From a virus: a DNA stretch of 26,361 nucleotides. The position numbers were made by a program, and so were the translations under genes. Below the pieces are notes generated by a model that saw nothing but the letters and a program-made list of their open reading frames with translations, had not been told where the DNA came from and did no database searches. Where the stretch lies: positions 1-26,361 of the IMG/VR virus record IMGVR_UViG_3300032223_001260, one strand, 5' to 3'. Position 1 is the stretch's first letter. Every line of letters begins with the position of its first letter. Below are positions 7,339 to 14,494 of this stretch, piece after piece.

Positions 7339-8379
7339 ATGGAAGACACATTTGACATGAGCGCCTATGAGGTAGCCACGCCTTTAACTGCTGAGTATGT
7401 CCTAAGCCAGGTAGATGACGTTCTTATCCTAAGGCACTACATAGGAGAGTTCAAACTAGGTAAGGCCATGAAGTCCCCGCTAAGAGTAGATCGTAATCCA
7501 AGCTTTAAAATCATTCTGAGTCCTACGTGGCTCAAACTTATGTATAAGGATTGGACAACAGGAGAGGCCGGAGATTGCTTTAAACTCGTAGCAAGGATGT
7601 TTGGACTGACCTGGAAAGAAGCTGTCTACAAAGTAGCTTGTGATTTTGGACTGGTCAAAGGGACATGCACTGTAAACAAGAAACAACTCGCTGAGGCCCG
7701 GAAGTTCAAGGAAGAATTCCAGCAACAGGAGTACATCATACAATTCGACCCCAGACGAATGGATGAGCAGGAGCTGGCCTATTGGCAGCAATACTGCATC
7801 TATCCACCGGATCTGAAGGAGAATAACATCTACGCGATCAGGGCTCTCTGGGTGAGCAAGAAACAATTTTTCCTGGGCGCTGGACTACACTTTGCTTACT
7901 ATTTCCCTGAAGTAGATAAGCTAAAGATCTACAGTCCTAACGAAAAGGAGTGGAAATGGTTTGGGAACGTATCAGCTTTCCAGATGGAAGGCGTAGAGAG
8001 ACTCATCCCTAGCCTTTATGAACCAGTGATCATTACCAAAAGCCGGAAAGATCGGATCATTCTTAGTAAGCTCTATCCTAATGTCTGTTCTACACAGAAT
8101 GAGGCGGAAACAGCTATCCCTAAAGAGATGGATGCTAAGTTCGATAAGATGTATCCAGCAGGTAAGTTCTGCTGGTTTGATTCAGACGAACCTGGTAAAG
8201 CTGCAAACAGAAAGCTTAACTATCGCGGGTACAAATGGATCAATGTACCAAACAAGCTCTACGAAGAGCACAAAGTCAAAGACCCTTCCGATGTGATCAA
8301 ACACTTTGGCTGGGACGAAGGCTCAAAAATATTACTCAAAGAGATAAACAAAAAGATTGGTTATGGAACTAAACGATAA
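7339..8379 (+). CDS. DnaG-type DNA primase
   Basis: A 346-residue protein. The N-terminal part shows MKSPLRVDRNPSFKI and YKDWTTGEAGDCFKLVARMFG (about residues 50-95), the pattern of the zinc-binding CHC2-like domain of phage primases in which the cysteines have been lost. The Toprim core is seen as PVIITKSRKDRIILSKLY (about 229) and KFCWFDSDEPGKAANRKL (about 275), which carry the acidic residues for metal, then KDPSDVIKHFG near the end. It would synthesise RNA primers for the polymerase encoded 10 kb downstream. No helicase domain is fused, and no replicative helicase is seen in the window. It starts 12 nt after the terminator T-run; the NADAR gene overlaps its 3' end by 17 nt. Confidence 0.8.
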   Translation: MEDTFDMSAYEVATPLTAEYVLSQVDDVLILRHYIGEFKLGKAMKSPLRVDRNPSFKIILSPTWLKLMYKDWTTGEAGDCFKLVARMFGLTWKEAVYKVACDFGLVKGTCTVNKKQLAEARKFKEEFQQQEYIIQFDPRRMDEQELAYWQQYCIYPPDLKENNIYAIRALWVSKKQFFLGAGLHFAYYFPEVDKLKIYSPNEKEWKWFGNVSAFQMEGVERLIPSLYEPVIITKSRKDRIILSKLYPNVCSTQNEAETAIPKEMDAKFDKMYPAGKFCWFDSDEPGKAANRKLNYRGYKWINVPNKLYEEHKVKDPSDVIKHFGWDEGSKILLKEINKKIGYGTKR

Positions 8380-8872
8380 AATACGAGCCATTATGGTCGT
8401 AGATGAAACCCAGATACGTGGCTTCTTTGGAGACTACCGCTGGCTTTCGAACTTTCACTCGGCTACTATCGAGTTTGAAGGTTTGACTTATCCTTCTAGC
8501 GAGGCTGCTTATCAGGCGGCTAAAACACTGGATGAGGAACAGCGTAAAACTTTCACTAAGGTTACTCCAGGCGACTCTAAGATCATGGGCAGGCTAGTAA
8601 GCCTACGTTCAGACTGGGAGCAGGTCAAGGATGACATTATGTACAGGATTCTGATCTACAAATTTACCAAGCATCCTGAACTAGGGCAGGCCCTTTTGGA
8701 TACAGGAGATAAGTACCTGGAAGAGACTAACTACTGGAATGATACCTACTGGGGTGTCTGCAAAGACCTCGGCCAGAACAAGCTTGGCAAACTACTTATG
8801 AAGATTCGCGAAGAGCTGTTTTTCGAAAATCACAAAACAAGACCGTATGATCCAAATAAAGATAACCGGTAG
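8363..8872 (+). CDS. NADAR-family protein (YbiA-like)
   Basis: A 169-residue NADAR (NAD and ADP-ribose) domain protein. Nearly the whole family signature is present: GFFGDYRWLSNFHSA at about 20-34, TYPSSEAAYQAAK, MGRLVSLRSDWEQVK, LLDTGDKYLEETNYW and NDTYWGVCKDLGQNKLGKLL. Known members hydrolyse N-glycosidic bonds: YbiA-like ones act on riboflavin intermediates, and others reverse ADP-ribosylation of guanine in DNA. A NADAR protein of phage RB69 (AdfN) counteracts the DarTG defence system, so anti-defence is a reasonable inference here. The ATG at 8363 overlaps the primase end by 17 nt; a second ATG at 8393 is also possible. A TTG at 8357 is less likely. Confidence 0.88.
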   Translation: MELNDKIRAIMVVDETQIRGFFGDYRWLSNFHSATIEFEGLTYPSSEAAYQAAKTLDEEQRKTFTKVTPGDSKIMGRLVSLRSDWEQVKDDIMYRILIYKFTKHPELGQALLDTGDKYLEETNYWNDTYWGVCKDLGQNKLGKLLMKIREELFFENHKTRPYDPNKDNR

Positions 8873-9020
8873 TGGGTCTAAAGAGGAGATCACCAAGGCT
8901 TTAGGCTCATTGATCACCTTCCTGGAGTTCAACTACACTGAAGCGGACTTTGAGACTCCCAAAACCTTTGAAGACGAAACCTTATTTACACACATAAGCA
9001 AAGTAAAAGACGATGAGTGA
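8847..9020 (+). CDS. Small acidic protein of 57 residues, unknown function
   Basis: The 140 nt between the NADAR stop and the glycosylase start looks empty, but an uninterrupted frame from ATG 8847 to TGA 9018-9020 fills it. The product starts MIQIKITGSGSKEEITKAL, a strand-loop-helix opening, then has a hydrophobic LGSLITFLEF segment and an acidic C terminus ending KVKDDE. It overlaps the NADAR gene by 26 nt and the glycosylase gene by 8 nt (its stop lies just inside the next start), matching the tight packing of neighbouring genes. I do not recognise a family. Confidence 0.65.
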   Translation: MIQIKITGSGSKEEITKALGSLITFLEFNYTEADFETPKTFEDETLFTHISKVKDDE

Positions 9021-9780
9021 CCAACTACGACTCGATGTGGAAGTCAAGAATCCCATCAAACCAGCTTTAGCGAATCAGCTAAGAGACTGGAAGTGCTTAT
9101 ATCCGTTTTTTGAGGGCCCCGAATGGGTTGCTCTCAAGAATGCAATTAAGCCGGATATGGAAAAGGTTGTCCCGATACCCGACAAGTGGTTCCGCGCATT
9201 CACAGCTTGTGAGTACAAAGATCTTAAGGTCGTGTTCATAGGGCTTTGTCCATACCACACACTAGACGGTTATACCAAGCAGATAGTAGCAGACGGACTG
9301 GCATTCAGCACAGCCCAGAAGCACAATACACCACCTAGCCTGTTCAAAGTGTATAAGGGTATCGAGGCGGATCTCTGGCAAGGAATGAACCTCGATATGA
9401 TGAGGTACTTAGAGCTAGACTTCCTGGCTCATCAAGGTATCCTTCTGGCCAATATTGCCTTAACAACTATCCTTGGTACTGCAGCCTATCACACTAAGGT
9501 CTGGGAACCTTTTACTAAGTTCCTGATCGATACCTTGAACAAAGAAAAAGAAGGTCTGATCTTTGTAGGCTTTGGAGTTCCAGCTTGCAAGGCTCTCCAG
9601 CAAGTAGACCAGACCAAACACACTCTCATAGAACTTGAACATCCGGCAGCCAGTGCCTATGAATCCAGGGACTGGAGACATGAGAATGTCTTCTCCCGAA
9701 TCAACGACATTTTAAGACATCAAAATCAAACTGAAATTCTATGGGACAAATACTTAGTAGACATAAAAGTACCATTCTAG
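9013..9780 (+). CDS. Uracil-DNA glycosylase homologue with altered catalytic motif
   Basis: A 255-residue protein of the family 1 UDG fold. The motif order is kept: VVFIGLCPYH at about 74-82 stands for GQDPYH, DGLAFST holds the uracil-stacking Phe, ILLANIALT has the uracil-reading Asn (about 147), and LEHPAASAY has the catalytic His (about 210). The striking change is GLCPYH for GQDPYH: the Gln and the catalytic Asp that activates water are replaced by Leu and Cys. It may therefore be weakly active, act on another substrate, or bind uracil or modified DNA without cleavage. The segment between this motif and GLAFS (LDGYTKQIVA) is also unusual and contains an Asp that might substitute. It starts just before the upstream small gene ends. 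Confidence 0.82.
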   Translation: MSDQLRLDVEVKNPIKPALANQLRDWKCLYPFFEGPEWVALKNAIKPDMEKVVPIPDKWFRAFTACEYKDLKVVFIGLCPYHTLDGYTKQIVADGLAFSTAQKHNTPPSLFKVYKGIEADLWQGMNLDMMRYLELDFLAHQGILLANIALTTILGTAAYHTKVWEPFTKFLIDTLNKEKEGLIFVGFGVPACKALQQVDQTKHTLIELEHPAASAYESRDWRHENVFSRINDILRHQNQTEILWDKYLVDIKVPF

Positions 9781-9944
9781 CACTTCTGATCGTACTAGCG
9801 ATCGACATACATCTAACCTGGATCCTTAAGCCTTACTTTAAATCCCAGCCTGTAACCAAAGTTTGGTTCTGTCTGGCGTGGATGGGTATGGTAACTGAGG
9901 CGGGCTTAGGCATTCTTTGGTATCACGTAAAAAATAAGAAATGA
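9741..9944 (+). CDS. Small membrane protein with two transmembrane helices
   Basis: A 67-residue protein. STILALLIVLAIDIHLTWIL (about residues 10-29) and VWFCLAWMGMVTEAGLGILW (about 42-61) are strongly hydrophobic and long enough to span the membrane, joined by a short KPYFKSQPVTK loop and ending in the basic HVKNKK. The positive charges are at both ends and in the loop, so orientation is not clear. It overlaps the glycosylase gene by 40 nt and the next gene by 4 nt (ATGA). No family recognised; small phage membrane proteins can act in superinfection exclusion or host membrane takeover, but nothing here decides this. Confidence 0.7.
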   Translation: MGQILSRHKSTILALLIVLAIDIHLTWILKPYFKSQPVTKVWFCLAWMGMVTEAGLGILWYHVKNKK

Positions 9945-10249
9945 GCGTAGCAACCCAACAATCACGGAGCAACCTGGAATACATCAGTAACTTACAGCCT
10001 GGAGACCTTATAGGCATTGCCTACGGTAACCAGATCTGGCCTGCCTACTTCCTAGGCTATGGTAAAGGCGGTAATATGCATTTCTACATATTGTACACCT
10101 GGCTACCTGAGCAGCTTAAAGCCGGACGTAAGTTAAAAAAAGACTACACCAACGGTGTAATGGCCAGAAGAGTAGTCAGAATGGATGTATCGGCACTCAA
10201 CCCCCTGGAACTAGAGGGTTATCAACTTTTAAAAGCAAGAAACCCATGA
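9941..10249 (+). CDS. Unknown protein, first of two tandem paralogues
   Basis: A 102-residue protein without a recognised family. It contains LQPGDLIGIAYGNQIWPAYFLGYGKGGN followed by a lysine-rich stretch and ARRVVRMDVSALNPLELEGYQLL; the first part looks like a small beta-barrel (PGD-turn, alternating hydrophobics) and the last like a helix. The gene directly after it encodes a protein with the same order of motifs, so the two arose by duplication. It begins in an ATGA overlap with the membrane protein and ends in an ATGA overlap with its paralogue. It lies just upstream of rIIA. Confidence 0.75.
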   Translation: MSVATQQSRSNLEYISNLQPGDLIGIAYGNQIWPAYFLGYGKGGNMHFYILYTWLPEQLKAGRKLKKDYTNGVMARRVVRMDVSALNPLELEGYQLLKARNP

Positions 10250-10530
10250 GCACACAAACATTAACCGGGCCTATAGCCCAAATCTATGCAGCTCACCTGC
10301 AACCAGGAGACGTCGTTGCGATGGCTAGTGGTACTAAGCAGGAGATAGGAGTCTTTAAAGGTCATAGTAAATCAGGCAATTGCCAGGCGGTTTTCCCTTA
10401 CTACGGAAACTACACTAAGGGCATTGCTTACAATCATACCGCAAGACTCGTTCGTGTTCAGCTGCAGGATCTCGATCTGGCTACACAGAACAAACTCAAA
10501 CCTCTAATCGAAAAATACAAGCAACAATGA
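10246..10530 (+). CDS. Unknown protein, second of two tandem paralogues
   Basis: A 94-residue protein that aligns by eye with its upstream neighbour: LQPGDVVAMASGTKQEIGVFKGHSKSGN corresponds to LQPGDLIGIAYGNQ...FLGYGKGGN, and ARLVRVQLQDLDLATQNKL corresponds to ARRVVRMDVSALNPLEL. Identity is low overall, so the duplication is old or the pair diverged fast. The predicted shape is a small beta-barrel followed by a helix. The ATGA junctions on both sides place it in one translational unit with the paralogue and rIIA. Function unknown. Confidence 0.75.
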   Translation: MSTQTLTGPIAQIYAAHLQPGDVVAMASGTKQEIGVFKGHSKSGNCQAVFPYYGNYTKGIAYNHTARLVRVQLQDLDLATQNKLKPLIEKYKQQ

Positions 10531-12911
10531 AACTATCAACAGACAAAAGAGACGTAACTAAAAGCCAAGAGTTCGAGACTATGCAGTATGGAGTAGATGC
10601 ATCAAATCTACCACTCCTTTTCCAACTACTCAGAACAAATCTCTATTCAGATTTGCCGGGATCAATAATGCGAGAGCTAGTCTCTAACGTCGTTGACTCC
10701 CACACAGAAGCCGGTAAGCCCGATGCTTTAGGAGAAGTGGATTGGATTCCATCAAGCAAGCTTCTTGGACAGGATTGTGAACTGGTTATCAGAGACTTTG
10801 GTATAGGCCTAAGCCCTGAGCGCATGAAGACCGTCTATGGCAACTATCTATCCTCTACTAAGAGGGAAGACAATTCATCGATAGGCGGATTTGGCTTAGG
10901 ATCTAAAGTGCCTTTCGCCTACACAGACAGCTTCTCAGTACAGACCATCTACAATGGCATCAAGTACAGGTACTTATGCTATATCGATGCATCTCAGCTA
11001 GGAGCTATTTCTTTGCTTACCCAAGAACCTACCAAAGAAGAGAATCAGACCGAGATCATCATCCCTATCAAGAACGAACAGAGGGACTACCCACTGTTCC
11101 AGAATGCTGTAAACACCCAACTAGCCTACTTCAAGAACATTCGCTACAAAGGTTTCACACAGCCAGACCTAGAGATCAAGTTCGAAGACAATGTCTGCAT
11201 ACTGAAAGCCGTACCACCAATGCAGGAGTTACACGTCGTACTAGGTAATGTCGCCTATGAGATTGATCCTGAGGCGCTTGGTATTCATCAGACAGACTGG
11301 TATAACAACGGGTATGCTACCTGTGGGTTAGGACTTAAGTTTGGTATAGGAGAACTTCAGCCAACCATGAGCCGAGAAAGCCTCTTCTGGAACGAATCTA
11401 CCAAGAAGAAAGTACTTGAAAAGATAGCCCAAGCTCGTAAGAGTGTACGTAACAGGATTCAGATCGAGCTGGGGAACACTAAGGACTACGGTAAGTGGTT
11501 TGGCTATGTAGCTAACTCTTCTACTGAATCTTTTACAAACCAGTGGGAATTTGCTCAGGTTAAGGGAAAGGGGGAGATGATCTACGATGGAGTTCGCCTT
11601 CCAATCGTGTCGAGATTCACTGAATGGTTTGCCGGGCATAACATCAGGAAAGTTACACCACACGTGACGCATAGCTGGAGAACCAGATCAGGTGAAGAAC
11701 CTGATTATAACGTAGCCAAACCAATGGATCAGGACTTTGCAAATCTACCTATCTACCGCCTGGATCGTAACCTCAACGCCGGAGCCTGTCTATTCCTATT
11801 CCGAACGCATAAGGATGGCTTCCTGGCTATCAGTGAGCTGGGAGAACCGGATACCGCAGATGCGCACTTGAGGCCGTACTATGAGGCTACAAAGAAGTGG
11901 GCAATCACTCTTCCGGACTTTGATGCTATCGACGTTCCTTACGACGCTCCTCAGGGAATGGAAGACGAACGTGCCAGACAGTATCGGGAAATGGTTAAGA
12001 ACAGAAAGCTTCAAGGCAAGTTCACTGCTAAAAGAATGAGGCCTAACTACGACATGTATCAGGATCTGGAGGCTAGCTTCATCTACAATATGTTTGAGGC
12101 TAAGTTTGAAGATATGAAGAACCACACCATCATCTATGGATTCCAAGAGGAGCATAAAAAGATGTGCGAAATAGCTGCGACGCTTAGCTACTCCTACGAG
12201 AACTGGAATAGGTTTACTAAACACCTGAATACCGGTGGACACACCAAGCCAATCACAATTCTTAAGATAGGGCAAAACTACGAGAAGCAATTCTTTGCTA
12301 TGCCTAATGCCTATCACGTAGAAGAGGTTCTAAGCTTGCAGACACCTTTCAATGAGACCTTCGCGTCTATTACCACTGCTATCAAGATTAAACCTTACCT
12401 ACACTTGTATCATACACTAGACTACTTCGGCTCAATCAATGGTGATCTGTGTAACAAGTACAAGGCAATGCACACTTTTGTAGAGCAGTATACAGTGAAA
12501 AAGAACTGCCAGTCTGCTCAACTTGAGAACAGAATTTTAACCAGAAATCTGACAAATGTCAACAATGAGTTTGAATCAGACTGGGTACAAATTCAGGAGT
12601 ACCTTGATGGTGTAGAATTGCTGAAATCTGTTAACTTTGCTTTTCACTCCAGCGAGCACCGTTACCAGAACAACTATGGCCAGAATACTGGGCGAACAGA
12701 AGGATCAAGCGTAGCTTACATCAAGAACTGGGTACACCAGAGCCAGGCCTCAATCATTGATTACCTGATCCTTAAAGGTAAGGATGTCGATGGTCACACG
12801 CCGGATAGTCCGCTGGTAAGACTTCAACCAGAACTCGTCGTCGAGTATAACAACGTAGAGGATGTAGTACCTTTCCAAGAGTTACAACAATTTTTAACAG
12901 TACAAAACTAA
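10527..12911 (+). CDS. rIIA: RIIA-like protector protein, GHKL ATPase
   Basis: A 794-residue homologue of T4 RIIA (725 residues), a membrane-associated protein that with RIIB protects infected cells from prophage-encoded exclusion and affects lysis. The N terminus has the GHKL (Hsp90/MutL/gyrase B) ATP site: N-box MRELVSNVVDSHTEA near residues 48-62, G1 box RDFGIGLS near 89-96 and G2 box IGGFGLGSKVPFAY near 119-132. The long remainder lacks obvious motifs, which is normal for the family. No membrane helix or signal peptide is visible. It begins in an ATGA overlap with the upstream paralogue gene and is followed after 5 nt by rIIB. The ATP-binding residues (Glu, Asn, Asp, Gly) appear intact. 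Confidence 0.88.
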   Translation: MKLSTDKRDVTKSQEFETMQYGVDASNLPLLFQLLRTNLYSDLPGSIMRELVSNVVDSHTEAGKPDALGEVDWIPSSKLLGQDCELVIRDFGIGLSPERMKTVYGNYLSSTKREDNSSIGGFGLGSKVPFAYTDSFSVQTIYNGIKYRYLCYIDASQLGAISLLTQEPTKEENQTEIIIPIKNEQRDYPLFQNAVNTQLAYFKNIRYKGFTQPDLEIKFEDNVCILKAVPPMQELHVVLGNVAYEIDPEALGIHQTDWYNNGYATCGLGLKFGIGELQPTMSRESLFWNESTKKKVLEKIAQARKSVRNRIQIELGNTKDYGKWFGYVANSSTESFTNQWEFAQVKGKGEMIYDGVRLPIVSRFTEWFAGHNIRKVTPHVTHSWRTRSGEEPDYNVAKPMDQDFANLPIYRLDRNLNAGACLFLFRTHKDGFLAISELGEPDTADAHLRPYYEATKKWAITLPDFDAIDVPYDAPQGMEDERARQYREMVKNRKLQGKFTAKRMRPNYDMYQDLEASFIYNMFEAKFEDMKNHTIIYGFQEEHKKMCEIAATLSYSYENWNRFTKHLNTGGHTKPITILKIGQNYEKQFFAMPNAYHVEEVLSLQTPFNETFASITTAIKIKPYLHLYHTLDYFGSINGDLCNKYKAMHTFVEQYTVKKNCQSAQLENRILTRNLTNVNNEFESDWVQIQEYLDGVELLKSVNFAFHSSEHRYQNNYGQNTGRTEGSSVAYIKNWVHQSQASIIDYLILKGKDVDGHTPDSPLVRLQPELVVEYNNVEDVVPFQELQQFLTVQN

Positions 12912-12916
12912 GCAAA

Positions 12917-14101
12917 ATGATAAACAAAGTAGACAAATGTGCATACATAGCTACCGAGGAGACGATCAACATCGTACTTAACGGTAACTATCGTACTGTG
13001 CAGATCAAGTCAAAAGAGCACAAAAAGGAAGTGATGCTCGCTCTGGAGCGCTACAAGAAAAGCCCCCAGAATCAATTCGACCTTGACGAATTGGAAATCT
13101 ACCTGTCTCCTATCAGACGTTCTGTTCTTGCCTCTGACAATCGCTTCGAGCTTAGTCCGGATGGTAAGGTGCTTTACGTCGTAGGTAGTACCGTGCCTAT
13201 TCCGAATCAACTAAGTGACCGCATCATTGAATTCCTGGATAACGGTCTTCCGGTAGATGCGCTTGCTAAGTTCTGGGAATCTTGTCTTAAGAATCCTCAC
13301 TACGTTGCAGTGCAGGAGCTGTTCGCCTTCCTTGAAGAGAACAGACTTCCAATAACTGACGATGGCGGATTCCTGGGTTACAAGAAACTGAACTTCGTAA
13401 GAGGAGCCCGTCGGATAGACGTTCCTGATGAGTTCGAAGAGCTTACAGTCAATGCGAACGGCACTGTAGTTTCAATCACCGGAGGAGCTGTACTACCTAG
13501 CGTAGCTAAGAAGTACAAGGAGTTCGTAGAGACTGCGTCTAACCCAATGATGGTAGATGTGCACTCAGGCACTATCAGACAACAGATCGGAGATGTCGTA
13601 AAGATCGAACGTGTACGCCTCAATGAGGAGGCTCGTAGACATTCCTGTGGATATGGGCTACACATAGGCGCTTATAGCTACTCCTTCTCAGGCAATGTTC
13701 GTGTTCTCTGTAAGGTCTTCCCTGCAGATGTCATAGCATGCAACGAAGGTCAGGCTAAACTCAGAACGTGTGCTTATCAGATAGTTTCCTTTGTAGATGA
13801 AGCCAAGGAGGTAAGAGAGATCTTCTGTAACCTTCAAGGTGACTCAGCTAAGGTAGCTGCTGGTAACTTCCATGAAGAAGAGGATGATAGTCCAGATGAC
13901 TATGACGATTTTTCAATCGGAGACACTGTCTGTTTCTATGGTGATCCTTCAGACCACTACGACGAAGATGAGGATGTGTTCGAACTAACCGTAGGACGTA
14001 ACTACACTGTCATCGATGTAGATGGTGACTGTATCCTTATCGTGAATGACTTAGGCGAATCAGAATGGTATTCTGCCTCAGCATTTGACGACGTATACTA
14101 A
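12917..14101 (+). CDS. rIIB: RIIB-like protector protein with extra C-terminal domain
   Basis: A 394-residue protein, partner of RIIA. The family signature is in the middle: FLEENRLPITDDGGFLGYKKL near 137-157, PMMVDVHSGTIRQQIGDVV near 212, and SCGYGLHIGAYSYSFSG near 241 corresponding to the CSxGLH motif of T4 RIIB. It is longer than T4 RIIB (312 residues) because of an acidic linker (HEEEDDSPDDYDD) and a terminal domain of about 60 residues (FSIGDTVCFYGD to EWYSASAFDDVY) that looks like a small SH3-type barrel. A similar domain ends the RusA-like protein encoded at 16441. It follows rIIA by 5 nt. An HNH gene comes next. Confidence 0.85.
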   Translation: MINKVDKCAYIATEETINIVLNGNYRTVQIKSKEHKKEVMLALERYKKSPQNQFDLDELEIYLSPIRRSVLASDNRFELSPDGKVLYVVGSTVPIPNQLSDRIIEFLDNGLPVDALAKFWESCLKNPHYVAVQELFAFLEENRLPITDDGGFLGYKKLNFVRGARRIDVPDEFEELTVNANGTVVSITGGAVLPSVAKKYKEFVETASNPMMVDVHSGTIRQQIGDVVKIERVRLNEEARRHSCGYGLHIGAYSYSFSGNVRVLCKVFPADVIACNEGQAKLRTCAYQIVSFVDEAKEVREIFCNLQGDSAKVAAGNFHEEEDDSPDDYDDFSIGDTVCFYGDPSDHYDEDEDVFELTVGRNYTVIDVDGDCILIVNDLGESEWYSASAFDDVY

Positions 14102-14127
14102 GATTTTTTAACAAGCCCTGAGAAGAT

Positions 14128-14484
14128 ATGTCTTACATTAAGAAGCCAGTAGAAGCTAGGATTTGTCCATATTGTAATGTGGATTTCTTACAAACTAGGT
14201 GCACTCAAGTTTACTGCTCAGATCGATGTAGTAGAGTTAATGCTGTAAGGAACCGTAAGTACCCCTACAGAAAGTATAAGAAAGATGTATGTGAGCTTTG
14301 TGGCTTTGTACCTGTCGACTCTTGTCAACTAGATATAGACCATATAGATAACAACCATAAAAACAATCTTCCAGAAAACTTACAGACACTTTGTGCGAAT
14401 TGCCATAGGCTTAAGACAAAACGCAACATAACAACAAGGAGAGTTGGGAGGCATCCTAACTCTCCTCTTATTATTTCATGCTAA
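14128..14484 (+). CDS. Free-standing HNH homing endonuclease
   Basis: A 118-residue nuclease. An N-terminal zinc knuckle (CPYCNVDF, then YCSDRCSR) is followed by the HNH core: CELCGFV, LDIDHIDNNHKNN, NLQTLCANCHRLK, with the catalytic His, Asn and distal His all present and four zinc cysteines. The two-part layout is the same as in the HNH protein inside the DNA polymerase intron. It lies between intact rIIB and nrdJ genes, and I see no group I core around it, so it is not intron-encoded. The last codons form the terminator hairpin. Composition looks more A/T-rich than neighbours, in line with separate acquisition. Confidence 0.85.
   Translation: MSYIKKPVEARICPYCNVDFLQTRCTQVYCSDRCSRVNAVRNRKYPYRKYKKDVCELCGFVPVDSCQLDIDHIDNNHKNNLPENLQTLCANCHRLKTKRNITTRRVGRHPNSPLIISC
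14438..14475 (+). terminator. Intrinsic terminator overlapping the HNH gene end
   Basis: GGAGAGTT at 14438-14445 pairs with AACTCTCC at 14458-14465, with a likely extra GG/CC pairing, followed by TCTTATTATTT. The hairpin is inside the last codons of the HNH gene and just before nrdJ. It could isolate HNH transcription from nrdJ or end read-through from rIIB. Confidence 0.6.
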
Positions 14485-14494
14485 ATTTGACATA

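Noticed and set aside
10976-11248. Frames inside rIIA on both strands (for example 10976-11248 plus and 11796-12317 minus)
   Set aside because: Shadow frames of a clear GHKL-family gene, with arginine- or serine-rich products lacking domains.
14102-14494. Group I intron around the HNH gene between rIIB and nrdJ
   Set aside because: Both neighbours are complete genes and no GACTA/TAGTC-type P7 pair or P1 guide is visible.
14102-14494. Cobalamin riboswitch ahead of the B12-dependent nrdJ
   Set aside because: The space is filled by the HNH gene and a simple hairpin; no B12-box-like sequence is apparent by eye.
14444-14494. Upstream GTG extension of nrdJ
   Set aside because: It would translate the terminator hairpin and add a hydrophobic leader not found in the family; ATG 14495 fits better.
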